26,514 nucleotides of DNA from F23-B02 sp963650165. GTDB lineage: Bacteria; Bacillota; Clostridia; Oscillospirales; Oscillospiraceae. Of the stretch, positions 15,463 through 23,960 are shown piece by piece. The notes under the pieces were generated by a model that made no database searches, had not been told where the DNA came from, and worked only from the letters and a program-made list of their open reading frames with translations. The position numbers and the translations under genes are program-made. How positions within the stretch are numbered: the stretch's first letter is position 1; every line of letters starts with the position of its first letter. Location of the stretch: positions 1-26,514 of the forward strand of contig CAVJKX010000019.1 in NCBI GenBank assembly GCA_963650165.1. Direction: 5' to 3'.

Positions 15463-16122
15463 TTACGCCAAGTCGGTCTGCGCATCCGGCAGAGAGAGAT
15501 ACACCTCGTACGGATACTGGGACGTCAGCAGTCTCGGCGGGTGGGACAGGAGATAATCGACAGAGACGGCCCAGACGGAGTCGGAATTGACCAAAAACGG
15601 CAGCTCAAGCTCGATCTTTTTGCCGCTGCCGATGGAAAACATGCAGTTTCCGTCAAGGCTGGCATTATAGCCCTCGATCTTGTTGATCTCATAGCTGAAG
15701 TCGCTGTAATAATCATCGCCCACCAGCTTGAAGTTTGACAGATCGATCGCGTTCTTTAATGGGTCGTTGTCGCCGTCAAACCAGAAAACGGCGTCCAGAA
15801 CATAAGCATACTGATACTGGCGGTCGACTCTGTCCACGTCCGGCGCGTCATAAAAGTCTTCCTCGGCACAGCCGTACTTTTCCAGAATGTCCGAAATTTT
15901 AACAATGCGCGCGCCGGTCACCTTGACATGATACCCGCTCAGATCGACATAGCCGGTGTTGTAATATCCGGGCATTAGATCGACCGTTTCTCCGACCTTG
16001 TACTCTATCGTCTCGGGCTCTGCATATTTTACGATCTCCGAGGTGTTCACCGCATAGACCCTGTACCCGTAAGCGGCAAGCAGGGCGGCGATCACTACGG
16101 CTACGATCCATTTTCGCTTCAT
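15463..16122 (-). CDS. Membrane-anchored extracytoplasmic protein of unknown function (DUF5028-like)
   Basis: This 219-residue protein has a short positive N-terminus (MKRKW), one hydrophobic segment (about residues 5-24) and then an all-polar, beta-rich domain outside the cell. No lipobox cysteine is present, so it is held by an uncleaved anchor or is secreted. I do not recognise a firm family; the pattern resembles Clostridia proteins called DUF5028. Its ATG overlaps the stop of the ABC ATPase gene (ATGA). It shares a short pattern (LEKYGCAEEDFY, near residues 81-92) with the lipoprotein at the other end of the operon (LAEAGITEDDYN), and the two may be distant paralogs serving the ABC transporter. 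Confidence 0.7.
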   Translation of the reverse strand: MKRKWIVAVVIAALLAAYGYRVYAVNTSEIVKYAEPETIEYKVGETVDLMPGYYNTGYVDLSGYHVKVTGARIVKISDILEKYGCAEEDFYDAPDVDRVDRQYQYAYVLDAVFWFDGDNDPLKNAIDLSNFKLVGDDYYSDFSYEINKIEGYNASLDGNCMFSIGSGKKIELELPFLVNSDSVWAVSVDYLLSHPPRLLTSQYPYEVYLSLPDAQTDLA

Positions 16123-16793
16123 AGCGCCACCTCTGAAAACACACCGTCGTCTCCCTTTACAAGATGATGCGCAATCTTGCCGCCGACTATCCTGAATATC
16201 TCGTCGGAGGCTTCGCTCAGAAGCCCGTAGTCATGGCAGGCGAGGATTATCAGCGCACCGCGCGCCTTTTCCTGCCTGATGATGCCGGCCACCGTCTCAA
16301 CGCCCGATTCGTCGAGCGATATAAACGGCTCGTCGAGCAGGATAAGCTCCGGCTTTTCCATGACGGCGCATGCGATGCCGAGGCGCTGGCGCATACCGAG
16401 GGAGTATTTGCCGTATTTTTTGTCGGCATTTTCGGACAGGCCGACACGCTCCAGCGCGGAGAGGACTCCTTCCTTTCCGATCTTGCCCGAGATGCCGGCA
16501 AGCATCTCCAGATTCTGATATCCCGAGTAGCTGTTCAAAAAGGCCGGATTTTCTATCAGAAGCCCCATGCTTTCGGGAAAGCTGTTCTCACCCGCCAGAG
16601 CCTTGCCGTCAACCAAAATCGTTCCCTTTGTCGGATGTATAAGGCCGGATACCAGCCGCATCAGCATAGTTTTGCCGCAGCCGTTTATGCCCTGAAAGCC
16701 GTATACCCTCCCGGACTCCAGCTCCATGCTGACATCTTCTATAACATTTGTATTGCCGAATGTTTTGGTCACATTGTCAACTACTATCTTCAT
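16119..16793 (-). CDS. ABC transporter ATP-binding protein
   Basis: This 224-residue nucleotide-binding domain has Walker A GINGCGKT at 35-42, a signature of the SLGMRQ type at 131-136 (typical of the BcrA/CcmA-like exporters), Walker B LILLDEP at 150-156 and the switch His187 (ACHD). The ATG at 16793 has AGGAGG 6 bases upstream; a longer open frame to 16877 would run into the previous permease gene and is rejected. It lies 11 bases after that gene. Together with the two permeases it forms a small exporter of the kind used for peptide or antibiotic efflux, but no substrate can be named. Confidence 0.92.
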   Translation of the reverse strand: MKIVVDNVTKTFGNTNVIEDVSMELESGRVYGFQGINGCGKTMLMRLVSGLIHPTKGTILVDGKALAGENSFPESMGLLIENPAFLNSYSGYQNLEMLAGISGKIGKEGVLSALERVGLSENADKKYGKYSLGMRQRLGIACAVMEKPELILLDEPFISLDESGVETVAGIIRQEKARGALIILACHDYGLLSEASDEIFRIVGGKIAHHLVKGDDGVFSEVAL

Positions 16794-16804
16794 GCTTTTC
16801 CTCC

Positions 16805-17665
16805 TCACAGTATGTCCATTCTGATGATCCTGAAGCGCCCTATGATGATGGCGGCCAGTGCGGCCGCCGCCGCGCACAGCAGACCTGACGCGCAGTCAAA
16901 ATTATAAATTCCGACTGCCGCCGAGCGCACCGGCATGGCGAAATTAGCCAGGAACAGCGGAGATACGCACAGCACCGCGGCGACAAGGTACGCGCAGATG
17001 ATCATATATGCAAACACCGGCTTCATAAACAGGGTCAGCGTCATCTGAACAAGGCAGAGCGCGGCGCTTATAACAAACGGCATAAGGCACAGCGCGCAGA
17101 GCATTTGAAGGCTCGTGACCTCCTCCGGTATAAACGTTGCCGAAAATTGCGCCGCAAATATGGTCTCGTCGGGTATTAAGGACAGGTCAAAGCCGCTCGC
17201 GAGGCAAAGCAGCGCAAGGACCGCATATATGATAATGTAATATACGCACACGGCCGCGACGCTCAGGACGCACTTGGATATCCACCAGCGGCTTTTGCTG
17301 TGAAGTCTGGTGATGACCTGAATTCCGCCGCCGCCGAGATCGCGGGTGGCGTAGTCCAGCGTCAGATAGCAGGGAACGATATTGAGCAGAAACCACATCG
17401 TGGGAAAGACAAAGCCGGTCATGCCTGCCGCTTTCTGAGCTGCCGGCAGATCCGATCCAAGCTCGATGAGAATGACATCGGCAAAGGAGATCGGAAGTTC
17501 AAAGACATTGTATGCGCTGTCTGTCAGCACCATTGACAGGGTAGCGGCAGCAACCACAAGCCCTGCGAATATAAACACAGCCAGCAGCACGGCAAACAGA
17601 TACTTCTTCATTGACTCGAGGATGCCGAACCTCAAGTCATATCTTATGGCCTTAAACAATTTCAC
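16805..17665 (-). CDS. ABC exporter permease
   Basis: This 286-residue protein has a short cytoplasmic start and about six hydrophobic segments, beginning with KYLFAVLLAVFIFAGLVVAA and ending with a GLLCAAAAALAAIIIG helix. This is the layout of the ABC-2 type permeases that pair with BcrA-like ATPases. It overlaps the end of the preceding permease gene by 14 bases, so the two are translated together. It differs clearly in sequence from its partner permease, which suggests a heterodimer. The substrate is unknown. Confidence 0.82.
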   Translation of the reverse strand: MKLFKAIRYDLRFGILESMKKYLFAVLLAVFIFAGLVVAAATLSMVLTDSAYNVFELPISFADVILIELGSDLPAAQKAAGMTGFVFPTMWFLLNIVPCYLTLDYATRDLGGGGIQVITRLHSKSRWWISKCVLSVAAVCVYYIIIYAVLALLCLASGFDLSLIPDETIFAAQFSATFIPEEVTSLQMLCALCLMPFVISAALCLVQMTLTLFMKPVFAYMIICAYLVAAVLCVSPLFLANFAMPVRSAAVGIYNFDCASGLLCAAAAALAAIIIGRFRIIRMDIL

Positions 17666-18518
17666 GCTTTTCTCCTTTCCTCAGCCCGAAAACAAGAGCC
17701 ACGGCAGCAAAAATTGCGAGCCACGCGATCAGAACATAGGACTTTGCCGCACTGTTAGGTGGTACGGAGTGCATAATATTAAGCGGAGATATCTCGATAT
17801 AGCAAATATAGTTCAGGAGGTTTCGTGATGCGTCGCACAATATCACCGCGATATACGGAACGATGAGAGCCGCAACGCGCTTTTCGCTGTAAAGAGATAC
17901 GACAATGGGCAGGCAGGCAAAGCAGCCTGCGAGCAGGAAATCAATAACGATATACACCAGCGCATACAAAAGCGGATGTGAATACGCCATTGAAGAAAAT
18001 ATATCTCCGTGCATAACACTGTAATATACGCTGTTATAGGGATGCGGTTCAATAGCCGGCACGATGGCTGCCGTTATCACCAGGCTGAACAGCAGAGCAA
18101 GCGCCACCGCTGCGCCGCCGGATACAAAGGCTGTGATAAGCTTTGCCGAAAAGTATTTTCTCCTGCCGACGCGGGGAACGATAAGCTTCAGATAACCGTT
18201 GTTTATCTCCTCCGAGCAGCTCCAGCCGCAGGGCAGGACCGCGATCAGCGGCACAAGATAGAAAAATACGACCGAACTTGTATCTACCTTTGCGCCCAGC
18301 CATTGGTTGTATATAGTTGTGCCGTCCAGGCCGTCTTTAGGTATGACATTATTGGCAATGCAATATCTTATATCCTCAGCCGGTCCGCCTTCTCCGTAAA
18401 AGTAGACCGCAGTGGTGCAGGCGCAGATAAGTGCCAGAACCATGCCGATCAGCAGGGCTGCTATAAACCAGCGGCTGCAAAACGCTTTTTTAAGCTCCAG
18501 CTTCAGCAGTTGCTTCAC
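17652..18518 (-). CDS. ABC exporter permease
   Basis: This 288-residue ABC-2-like permease opens with KQLLKLELKKAFCSRWFIAALLIGM, a cytoplasmic amphipathic start followed by the first helix. A large loop outside the membrane (about residues 40-75) and five further hydrophobic segments follow. Its ATG overlaps the stop of the lipoprotein gene (ATGA). The DNA here (about 17650-19170) is visibly richer in A and T than the sugar and purine operons on each side, which may hint at separate ancestry. Confidence 0.82.
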   Translation of the reverse strand: MKQLLKLELKKAFCSRWFIAALLIGMVLALICACTTAVYFYGEGGPAEDIRYCIANNVIPKDGLDGTTIYNQWLGAKVDTSSVVFFYLVPLIAVLPCGWSCSEEINNGYLKLIVPRVGRRKYFSAKLITAFVSGGAAVALALLFSLVITAAIVPAIEPHPYNSVYYSVMHGDIFSSMAYSHPLLYALVYIVIDFLLAGCFACLPIVVSLYSEKRVAALIVPYIAVILCDASRNLLNYICYIEISPLNIMHSVPPNSAAKSYVLIAWLAIFAAVALVFGLRKGEKREIV

Positions 18519-19168
18519 ACTACACCTTCTATCTTCATCTTTTCCATCGATATGTCGTTCGCCAGATAGAGCGCTGCGCCGTCTTTTTCCAGCGAAGAAA
18601 TATCTGTATCCGAAAGGCCGAATGCGAGCACAACATCCAGGGTCTCTCCCGCTTTCGGCAGCTCATATTCAAAATATCGTTTTGCATCAGAGTTCTGTAC
18701 CGCACCCAGATTAAAATACACCGGCTCAATGAGTATCTCTTCAGCACTGTCTTTGATGTACATCGAGAACACATTTATAAGCGAGGAGTTTTGTATCTCC
18801 TCCGCACCCTCTTCGTCAGCCGGCGCGATATCGACATTTTCAACTGTCATGGAGACGGTGATATAATGGTCGTATGTGCGTTTTCCCGACTTGTTATAGT
18901 CGTCCTCAGTTATTCCGGCCTCGGCAAGACTGTCTGCCTTTTTAATTTCATTTATGTAATAATTAACCTGTCCGTATCCAGGGAAGTCATCATGAAATTT
19001 GCCGTCTGCGCCAACATTTTCAAAGTCGTCAAGAGTCTGCGGCCCATCCTCGGGATTGTTTCTGTCCGAAAGCCGGTCGCTGTTGACCTCCGTCTGTCCG
19101 CAGGCCGAGCATAATATGAGCGCCAGGGCCGCGCAGAGCATGATCGAAATTATTCTTTTTAGCGGCAT
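18515..19168 (-). CDS. Putative lipoprotein of the ABC exporter operon
   Basis: This 217-residue protein begins with a type II-like signal peptide (MPLKRIISIMLCAALALILC) followed by a Ser-Ala-Cys; Cys23 is the probable lipidated residue, though Cys at -3 is atypical. The mature part is acidic, with no membrane segment and no recognised catalytic motif. It heads the five-gene operon. GAGGAGG lies about 10 bases before the ATG, and its stop overlaps the first permease start. Its LAEAGITEDDYN stretch and the following beta-rich region resemble the anchored protein at the operon's other end. A role in substrate capture, sensing or immunity outside the membrane is possible but not shown. Confidence 0.75.
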   Translation of the reverse strand: MPLKRIISIMLCAALALILCSACGQTEVNSDRLSDRNNPEDGPQTLDDFENVGADGKFHDDFPGYGQVNYYINEIKKADSLAEAGITEDDYNKSGKRTYDHYITVSMTVENVDIAPADEEGAEEIQNSSLINVFSMYIKDSAEEILIEPVYFNLGAVQNSDAKRYFEYELPKAGETLDVVLAFGLSDTDISSLEKDGAALYLANDISMEKMKIEGVV

Positions 19169-19383
19169 AAAATTCAGTCCTCCTCAATTGAATTTATTTG
19201 ATTAGTTGTTTTTCGATTTTCGATAATTTTTTGATGCATCGTGTTTCCTGTATTAATTTTTTATTGCGTTCCCTCCCTTTGTGCAGAAATTCGGGCGGCC
19301 GATCCGATATTTCCGCTGATCAATGATCGAATTGCAATGCAATAAAAGCGCAGTTAAAGTTCATCGTTATTATCTATATCTAT

Positions 19384-19411
19384 ATTGTACATACAAATTA
19401 TGAACTGTAAA
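19384..19411 (-). promoter_or_regulatory. Candidate promoter of the ABC exporter operon
   Basis: On the minus strand, TTTACA (19411-19406) and TACAAT (19389-19384) are separated by 16 bases, giving a leader of about 210 bases. The arms AGTTCAT (19358-19364) and ATGAACT (19400-19406) form an inverted repeat around the -10, which could bind a regulator. Confidence 0.5.
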
Positions 19412-19600
19412 TGAATATTTGGTAAAAAAACACATTCTGCATAGTGCCCAAATAAGCAGCTGAAAATTTGGTCAAGTCGACGGGCGGTATATCTGAAGGG
19501 CGCTGTTTTGCCTCCCTGCCCTTATAACGCCCGGAGGAAAGCTGTCTTTTTTCTCCCCGTGCGTTATGCATTACTGTGACCCAATTCCCTGATTTTGATC

Positions 19601-19639
19601 AAAAAAAGAGCCGCCTGACTTCATTTGAAGCCAGACAGC
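19601..19639 (-). terminator. Rho-independent terminator of the nadE-purB-purA-guaA operon
   Basis: On the minus strand a 13-base stem (19639-19627 with 19622-19610, three G-U pairs) with a 4-base loop is followed after two bases by seven Ts (complement of 19607-19601). It lies about 35 bases past the guaA stop at 19674. Confidence 0.85.
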
Positions 19640-19673
19640 TTTTTTCCTGTGAATAAGAAAGTTTTGTCGTCAG

Positions 19674-21215
19674 TTATTCCCACTCGATTGTCGCGGGGGG
19701 CTTGGAGGTTATGTCATAGACGATGCGGTTTATGCCCTTGACCTCGTTTACGATGCGCACGGAGACCTTATCGAGCACGTCGTAGGGGATGCGCGCCCAG
19801 TCGGCGGTCATGAAGTCGGTCGTCGTGACCGAGCGCAGTGCGAGGGTATAGTCATAGGTCCGGCCGTCGCCCATAACGCCTACCGAGCGCATGTTGGTGA
19901 GCACCGCGAAATACTGGTTCATCGTGCTCTCAAGCTGCGCCTTGGCTATCTCGTCGCGGAAGATGAAGTCCGCCTCGCGCAGGATATCGAGCTTCTCCTT
20001 CGTGATATCGCCTATAACGCGGATGGCAAGGCCGGGGCCCGGGAAGGGCTGGCGCATGACCAGATACTCGGGCAGGCCGAGCTCACGGCCTAGGGCGCGC
20101 ACCTCGTCCTTGAACAGCAGGCGCAGCGGCTCGATGATCTCCTTGAAATCGACGAAGTCGGGCAGACCGCCGACGTTGTGGTGGCTCTTTATCACCGCCG
20201 CGACGTTCGTGCCGGACTCGATGACATCGGGGTAGATCGTGCCCTGGGCGAGGTAATCGACCGAGCCGATCTTCTTGCCCTCGTCCTCGAAAACGCGGAT
20301 GAACTCCTCACCTATTATCTTGCGCTTGGCCTCGGGCTCGGAAACTCCGGCGAGGCGGCCGAGGAAACGGTCCTGCGCGTTTACGCGGATGAAGTTTATG
20401 TCCCAATTTTTGAACGCGGCCTCGACCTCGTCGCCCTCATCCTTGCGCATGAGGCCGTGATCGACGAAAATGCAGGTGAGCTGGCTGCCGACGGCCTCGG
20501 CGAGCAGCGCCGCCGCAACGGAGGAGTCAACGCCGCCGGAGAGCGCGAGCAGCACCTTGCCGTCGCCGACCTTGGCGCGAATGGACTCTATGGACGCGCG
20601 CATGTAGTCGCCCATCGTCCAGTCGCCCTTTGCGCCGCAGACCTCGTACAGGAAGTTGTGCAGCATCTGCCTGCCGTATTCGGTGTGGTTTACCTCGGGG
20701 TGGAACTGCACGCCGTAGAAGCCGCGCTCCTCGTCGCAGATGCCGACCGTCGGGCAGGCGGCGCTGTGCGCGACGAGGCGGAAGCTCTCGGGTACCTTTG
20801 CCATGTAGTCGCCGTGGCTCATCCATGTGACGCTCTCGGCGGGAAGGCCCTTGAACAGGCGGCAGCCGGTATCGAAGAAGGTCTGCGTCTTGCCGTATTC
20901 GCGGGCGGTGTCCGACTGCGCGGCGGTCACCTCGCCGCCGAGGCAGTGCGCCATGAGCTGGCTGCCGTAGCAGATGCCCAGCACGGGGATGCCCAGCTCG
21001 AATATCTTCGGATCGACCTGGGGCGAGCCCTCGGCGTAAACGCTCTGCGGGCCGCCGGTGAAGATGATGCCGATGGGGTCGTATGCCTTTATCTCGTCAA
21101 TGCTCATGCTGTGGGGCTTTACCTCACAGTAGACATTGCATTCGCGGACTCTGCGCGCGATCAGCTGGTTATACTGACCGCCGAAGTCCAGAACAAGTAC
21201 GCGCTGATTCTGCAT
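19674..21215 (-). CDS. guaA: GMP synthase (glutamine-hydrolysing)
   Basis: This 513-residue enzyme converts XMP, ATP and glutamine to GMP. It has the class I glutamine amidotransferase domain first (Cys82 in GICYGSQ, then the His and Glu of QFHPEVNHTEYG). The ATP pyrophosphatase domain follows with LSGGVDSSV, and the dimerisation domain ends in the conserved ITSKPPATIEWE. Length and motifs are fully normal; GICYGSQ instead of GICYGMQ is a small variation. GGAGG lies 7 bases before the ATG. It is the last gene of the operon, 14 bases after purA, so both branches from IMP (to AMP and to GMP) are controlled together. Confidence 0.98.
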   Translation of the reverse strand: MQNQRVLVLDFGGQYNQLIARRVRECNVYCEVKPHSMSIDEIKAYDPIGIIFTGGPQSVYAEGSPQVDPKIFELGIPVLGICYGSQLMAHCLGGEVTAAQSDTAREYGKTQTFFDTGCRLFKGLPAESVTWMSHGDYMAKVPESFRLVAHSAACPTVGICDEERGFYGVQFHPEVNHTEYGRQMLHNFLYEVCGAKGDWTMGDYMRASIESIRAKVGDGKVLLALSGGVDSSVAAALLAEAVGSQLTCIFVDHGLMRKDEGDEVEAAFKNWDINFIRVNAQDRFLGRLAGVSEPEAKRKIIGEEFIRVFEDEGKKIGSVDYLAQGTIYPDVIESGTNVAAVIKSHHNVGGLPDFVDFKEIIEPLRLLFKDEVRALGRELGLPEYLVMRQPFPGPGLAIRVIGDITKEKLDILREADFIFRDEIAKAQLESTMNQYFAVLTNMRSVGVMGDGRTYDYTLALRSVTTTDFMTADWARIPYDVLDKVSVRIVNEVKGINRIVYDITSKPPATIEWE

Positions 21216-21229
21216 TCCTGCACCTCCGG

Positions 21230-22507
21230 TTAAAACATTTCGATGCAGCCCTCGCGCTCGGCGCTGACTGAAACGTATTTGATCGGGCAGCCGACTGCCT
21301 TTTCGATATATTTGATATAGTCAAGCGCAGCCTTGGGCAGGTCCTCCGGCCTGCGGCAGCCGGAGATATCGCACCTGAAGCCCTCGAGATACTCGTAAAC
21401 GGGCTTTGCGCGCTCAAGCTCCTCGATATTGCCGGGGAAGCTTTCGATGCGCTTTCCGTCGAGCTCATAGGCGACGCAGACGGGGATCTTGTCCATATAG
21501 CTCATGACGTCGAGCTTTGTCAGAGCTATGCAGGTGCAGCCCTGCATCCGTGCGCCGTAGCGCGACGCGACGACGTCAAAGCCGCCGACTCTGCGCGGAC
21601 GTCCCGTTGCCGCGCCGTACTCGCCGCCCGCCTCGCGCAGTGCGCGAGCCTCGTCGCCGAACATCTCGCAGGTGAACGGGCCCTCGCCGACGCAGCTTGA
21701 ATAGGCCTTCATGATGCCGATGCTCTCGTCGAGCTTGAGCTGCGGAACACCGGAGCCGATGGGCGCATAGGCGGCCAGCGTGGTGGATGCGGAGGTGTAG
21801 GGGTAGATACCGAAGTCGATATCGCGCAGTGCGCCGAGCTGAGCCTCGAACATGACCGATTTGCCGCTCCCGACGGCATCCGTGAGGTACACGCTCGTAT
21901 CGCAGACGTATTCCCCGAAGGGCCTGCCGAACTTTTCAAGCCATGCCATGATCTCGTCAACGTCGATCGGCTCGTGACCGTAGCCGCCGGCGACGGTGAG
22001 GTTTTTCCACTCGACGATGCCTGCAACGCGTTCGCGCAGGTGGTCGAGGTTTTTAAGATCGCCCATGCGCAGGGTCTTTTTCATATACTTATCGGAGTAA
22101 ACGGGGGAAATGCCGCGGCGGGTCGAGCCGAACTTCTTGTCGCCGAGCCTGTCCTCCTCCAGTCCGTCAAGGAGCTTGTGGTAGGGCATGCAGATCGTCG
22201 CACGGTCGCTGATCTTGAGGTTTGCCGGGCTTATCGCAATGCCGCCCTCGCGCAGACGCGCCGTCTCGTTAAACAGATGCTCAAGGTCGATGACTATGCC
22301 CGCGCCGAGAACATTGACGGTGTCGTCGCGCAGGATGCCGGACGGAAGCAGGTTCAGGATGAACTTGCCCTTGTCGTTTACGACGGTGTGACCGGCGTTG
22401 TTGCCGCCCTGATAGCGGACAACGATATCGTACTTTTCCGAGAGCAGATCGACCATGCGGCCCTTGCCCTCATCGCCCCAGTTGGTACCAACGATTGCTG
22501 TTAACAT
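21230..22507 (-). CDS. purA: Adenylosuccinate synthase
   Basis: This 425-residue enzyme joins IMP and aspartate using GTP, the first step from IMP to AMP. The N-terminus carries NWGDEGKGR (residues 9-17; Asp12 is the catalytic acid) and GGNNAGH with His40. Most family members have Lys where Arg17 stands, a conservative change. AAGGAG lies 8 bases before the ATG. It follows purB by 13 bases, and the two encode consecutive steps of AMP synthesis. Confidence 0.98.
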   Translation of the reverse strand: MLTAIVGTNWGDEGKGRMVDLLSEKYDIVVRYQGGNNAGHTVVNDKGKFILNLLPSGILRDDTVNVLGAGIVIDLEHLFNETARLREGGIAISPANLKISDRATICMPYHKLLDGLEEDRLGDKKFGSTRRGISPVYSDKYMKKTLRMGDLKNLDHLRERVAGIVEWKNLTVAGGYGHEPIDVDEIMAWLEKFGRPFGEYVCDTSVYLTDAVGSGKSVMFEAQLGALRDIDFGIYPYTSASTTLAAYAPIGSGVPQLKLDESIGIMKAYSSCVGEGPFTCEMFGDEARALREAGGEYGAATGRPRRVGGFDVVASRYGARMQGCTCIALTKLDVMSYMDKIPVCVAYELDGKRIESFPGNIEELERAKPVYEYLEGFRCDISGCRRPEDLPKAALDYIKYIEKAVGCPIKYVSVSAEREGCIEMF

Positions 22508-22520
22508 TGTTTACGCTCCT

Positions 22521-23960
22521 TTATACATTTACGTTCGCCTCGACGCCCAGCTCGTTTCTGTTTGCGTCGATGACGGGATCAAGATACTCTTTTATGAATT
22601 TTTCGGTCTGATGCTCGGCCATGCCGGTGAAGCCCCGCGCGTCGCACAGCTCCGCAAGCTCTTCCTGCGTGAGACCGAAGGCCGGGTCTGCCATGATGCG
22701 CTCGAGAAGATCGTTCTTTTCTCCGAGGTTTTTTACCTGCTGCGCCGCCGCGACCGAGTGCACGCGTATGCGCTCGTGCAGCTCCTGACGGTCGCCGCCA
22801 TTGTGCTTTACGCAGTACATGAGGATATTTTCGCTCGCCATGAACGGCAGCTCCTCATCCAGGTGCTTTTTGCACACCGCGGGGTATATCTTCATGCCGG
22901 AGGCGACGTTTATATAGAGATTGAGTATGCCGTCTGCTGCCAAAAAGGCCTCGGGGATGCTCAGGCGGCGGTTTGCCGAATCGTCCAGCGTGCGCTCGAG
23001 CCACTGGCTCGCTGCGGTGAAGGCCGCGTTCTGAAGATCGTTCATGACGAAGCGCGAAAGCGAGGCTATACGCTCTGATCTCATGGGGTTGCGCTTATAG
23101 GCCATCGCCGAGGAGCCTATCTGCTTTGACTCGAACGGCTCGTCCGCCTCCTTGAGATGCGACAGGAGCCGCACGTCGCTCGAGAACTTCGACGCGCTCT
23201 GCGCGATGCCGGAGAGCACCTGCAGAACAGCGAAGTCCGCCTTGCGCGAATAGGTCTGCCCGCTCACCGGAGCGCAGCGCTCAAAGCCCATTTTTTCGGC
23301 TATGCGCCTTTCAAGCTCCGTGACCTTGGCCTCGTCGCCGTCGAAAAGCTCAAGGAAGCTCGCGCCGGTGCCGGTCGTGCCCTTGCAGCCGAGAAGCTCC
23401 AGCCTGCCGAGCTGGAAATCGAGCTGCTCAAGATCGTTTATCAGATCGTATGCCCAGAGCGTCGCGCGCTTGCCGACGGTGGTCGGCTGAGCGGCCTGGA
23501 AATGCGTGTACGCGAGCGTCGGAACGCTCCTGTACTTTTCGGCAAAGTCCCGCAGCGCGGCAATTGCGTTTATGAGCTTGCGCCGCACAAGGATGAGCGC
23601 TTCGCGCATACGGATGATATCCGTATTGTCGCCGACATAGCAGCTCGTGGCGCCGAGGTGGATTATCGGCTTTGCGTCCGGGCAGCACTCGCCGAAAGTG
23701 AGCACATGCGCCATAACATCGTGGCGCACCTCGTGCTCGTGGCGGGCGGCCGACTCGTAGTCGATATCGAAAACGTGCGCCTTCATCTGCTCTATCTGCT
23801 CCCCGCTTATGTCGAGCCCGAGCTCCTTCTCGCTCTCGGCAAGAGCTATCCACAGCTTTCGCCAGGTCGAGAATTTGAAGTCATCGGAGAAAAGGCGCTG
23901 CATCTCTTCTCCGGCATATCTCCCGCAGAGGGGATTTTCGTAAAATTCGTGTTTACTCAT
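22521..23960 (-). CDS. purB: Adenylosuccinate lyase
   Basis: This 479-residue member of the fumarase/aspartase superfamily cleaves adenylosuccinate to AMP and SAICAR to AICAR. The family signature appears as GSSAMAYKRNPMRSE near residues 281-295, and the conserved TSCYVGDNTDI and HFQAAQPTTVGKR stretches are present. The ATG at 23960 lies inside the end of nadE (8-base overlap, ATGAGTAA) and has no clear ribosome site in front, so translation is probably coupled to the end of nadE. Length is in the normal range. Confidence 0.97.
   Translation of the reverse strand: MSKHEFYENPLCGRYAGEEMQRLFSDDFKFSTWRKLWIALAESEKELGLDISGEQIEQMKAHVFDIDYESAARHEHEVRHDVMAHVLTFGECCPDAKPIIHLGATSCYVGDNTDIIRMREALILVRRKLINAIAALRDFAEKYRSVPTLAYTHFQAAQPTTVGKRATLWAYDLINDLEQLDFQLGRLELLGCKGTTGTGASFLELFDGDEAKVTELERRIAEKMGFERCAPVSGQTYSRKADFAVLQVLSGIAQSASKFSSDVRLLSHLKEADEPFESKQIGSSAMAYKRNPMRSERIASLSRFVMNDLQNAAFTAASQWLERTLDDSANRRLSIPEAFLAADGILNLYINVASGMKIYPAVCKKHLDEELPFMASENILMYCVKHNGGDRQELHERIRVHSVAAAQQVKNLGEKNDLLERIMADPAFGLTQEELAELCDARGFTGMAEHQTEKFIKEYLDPVIDANRNELGVEANVNV

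Larger units (their letters stand above)
19169..19673. other. AT-rich 505-base intergenic region
   Basis: No open frame here has a ribosome site and coding character, and I see no tRNA or riboswitch. The left part is very AT-rich and holds the probable promoter of the ABC exporter operon; the right end holds the guaA terminator. Between 19480 and 19570 are some GC-rich partial inverted repeats (GGGCG ... CGCCC at about 19499 and 19538) that could fold but have no T-tract. Confidence 0.6.

Noticed and set aside
16794..16877. A longer start for the ABC ATPase
   Set aside because: The extra residues are Arg/His-rich and overlap the end of the permease gene; AGGAGG lies directly before the ATG at 16793.
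19480..19570. Possible riboswitch or small RNA in the GC-rich patch of the long intergenic region
   Set aside because: The inverted repeats are weak, no known riboswitch core was recognised, and no downstream gene is in the right orientation.
19593..19604. TTTTGATCAAAA palindrome near the guaA terminator
   Set aside because: It is short, AT-rich and lies at the end of the terminator T-tract; probably chance.
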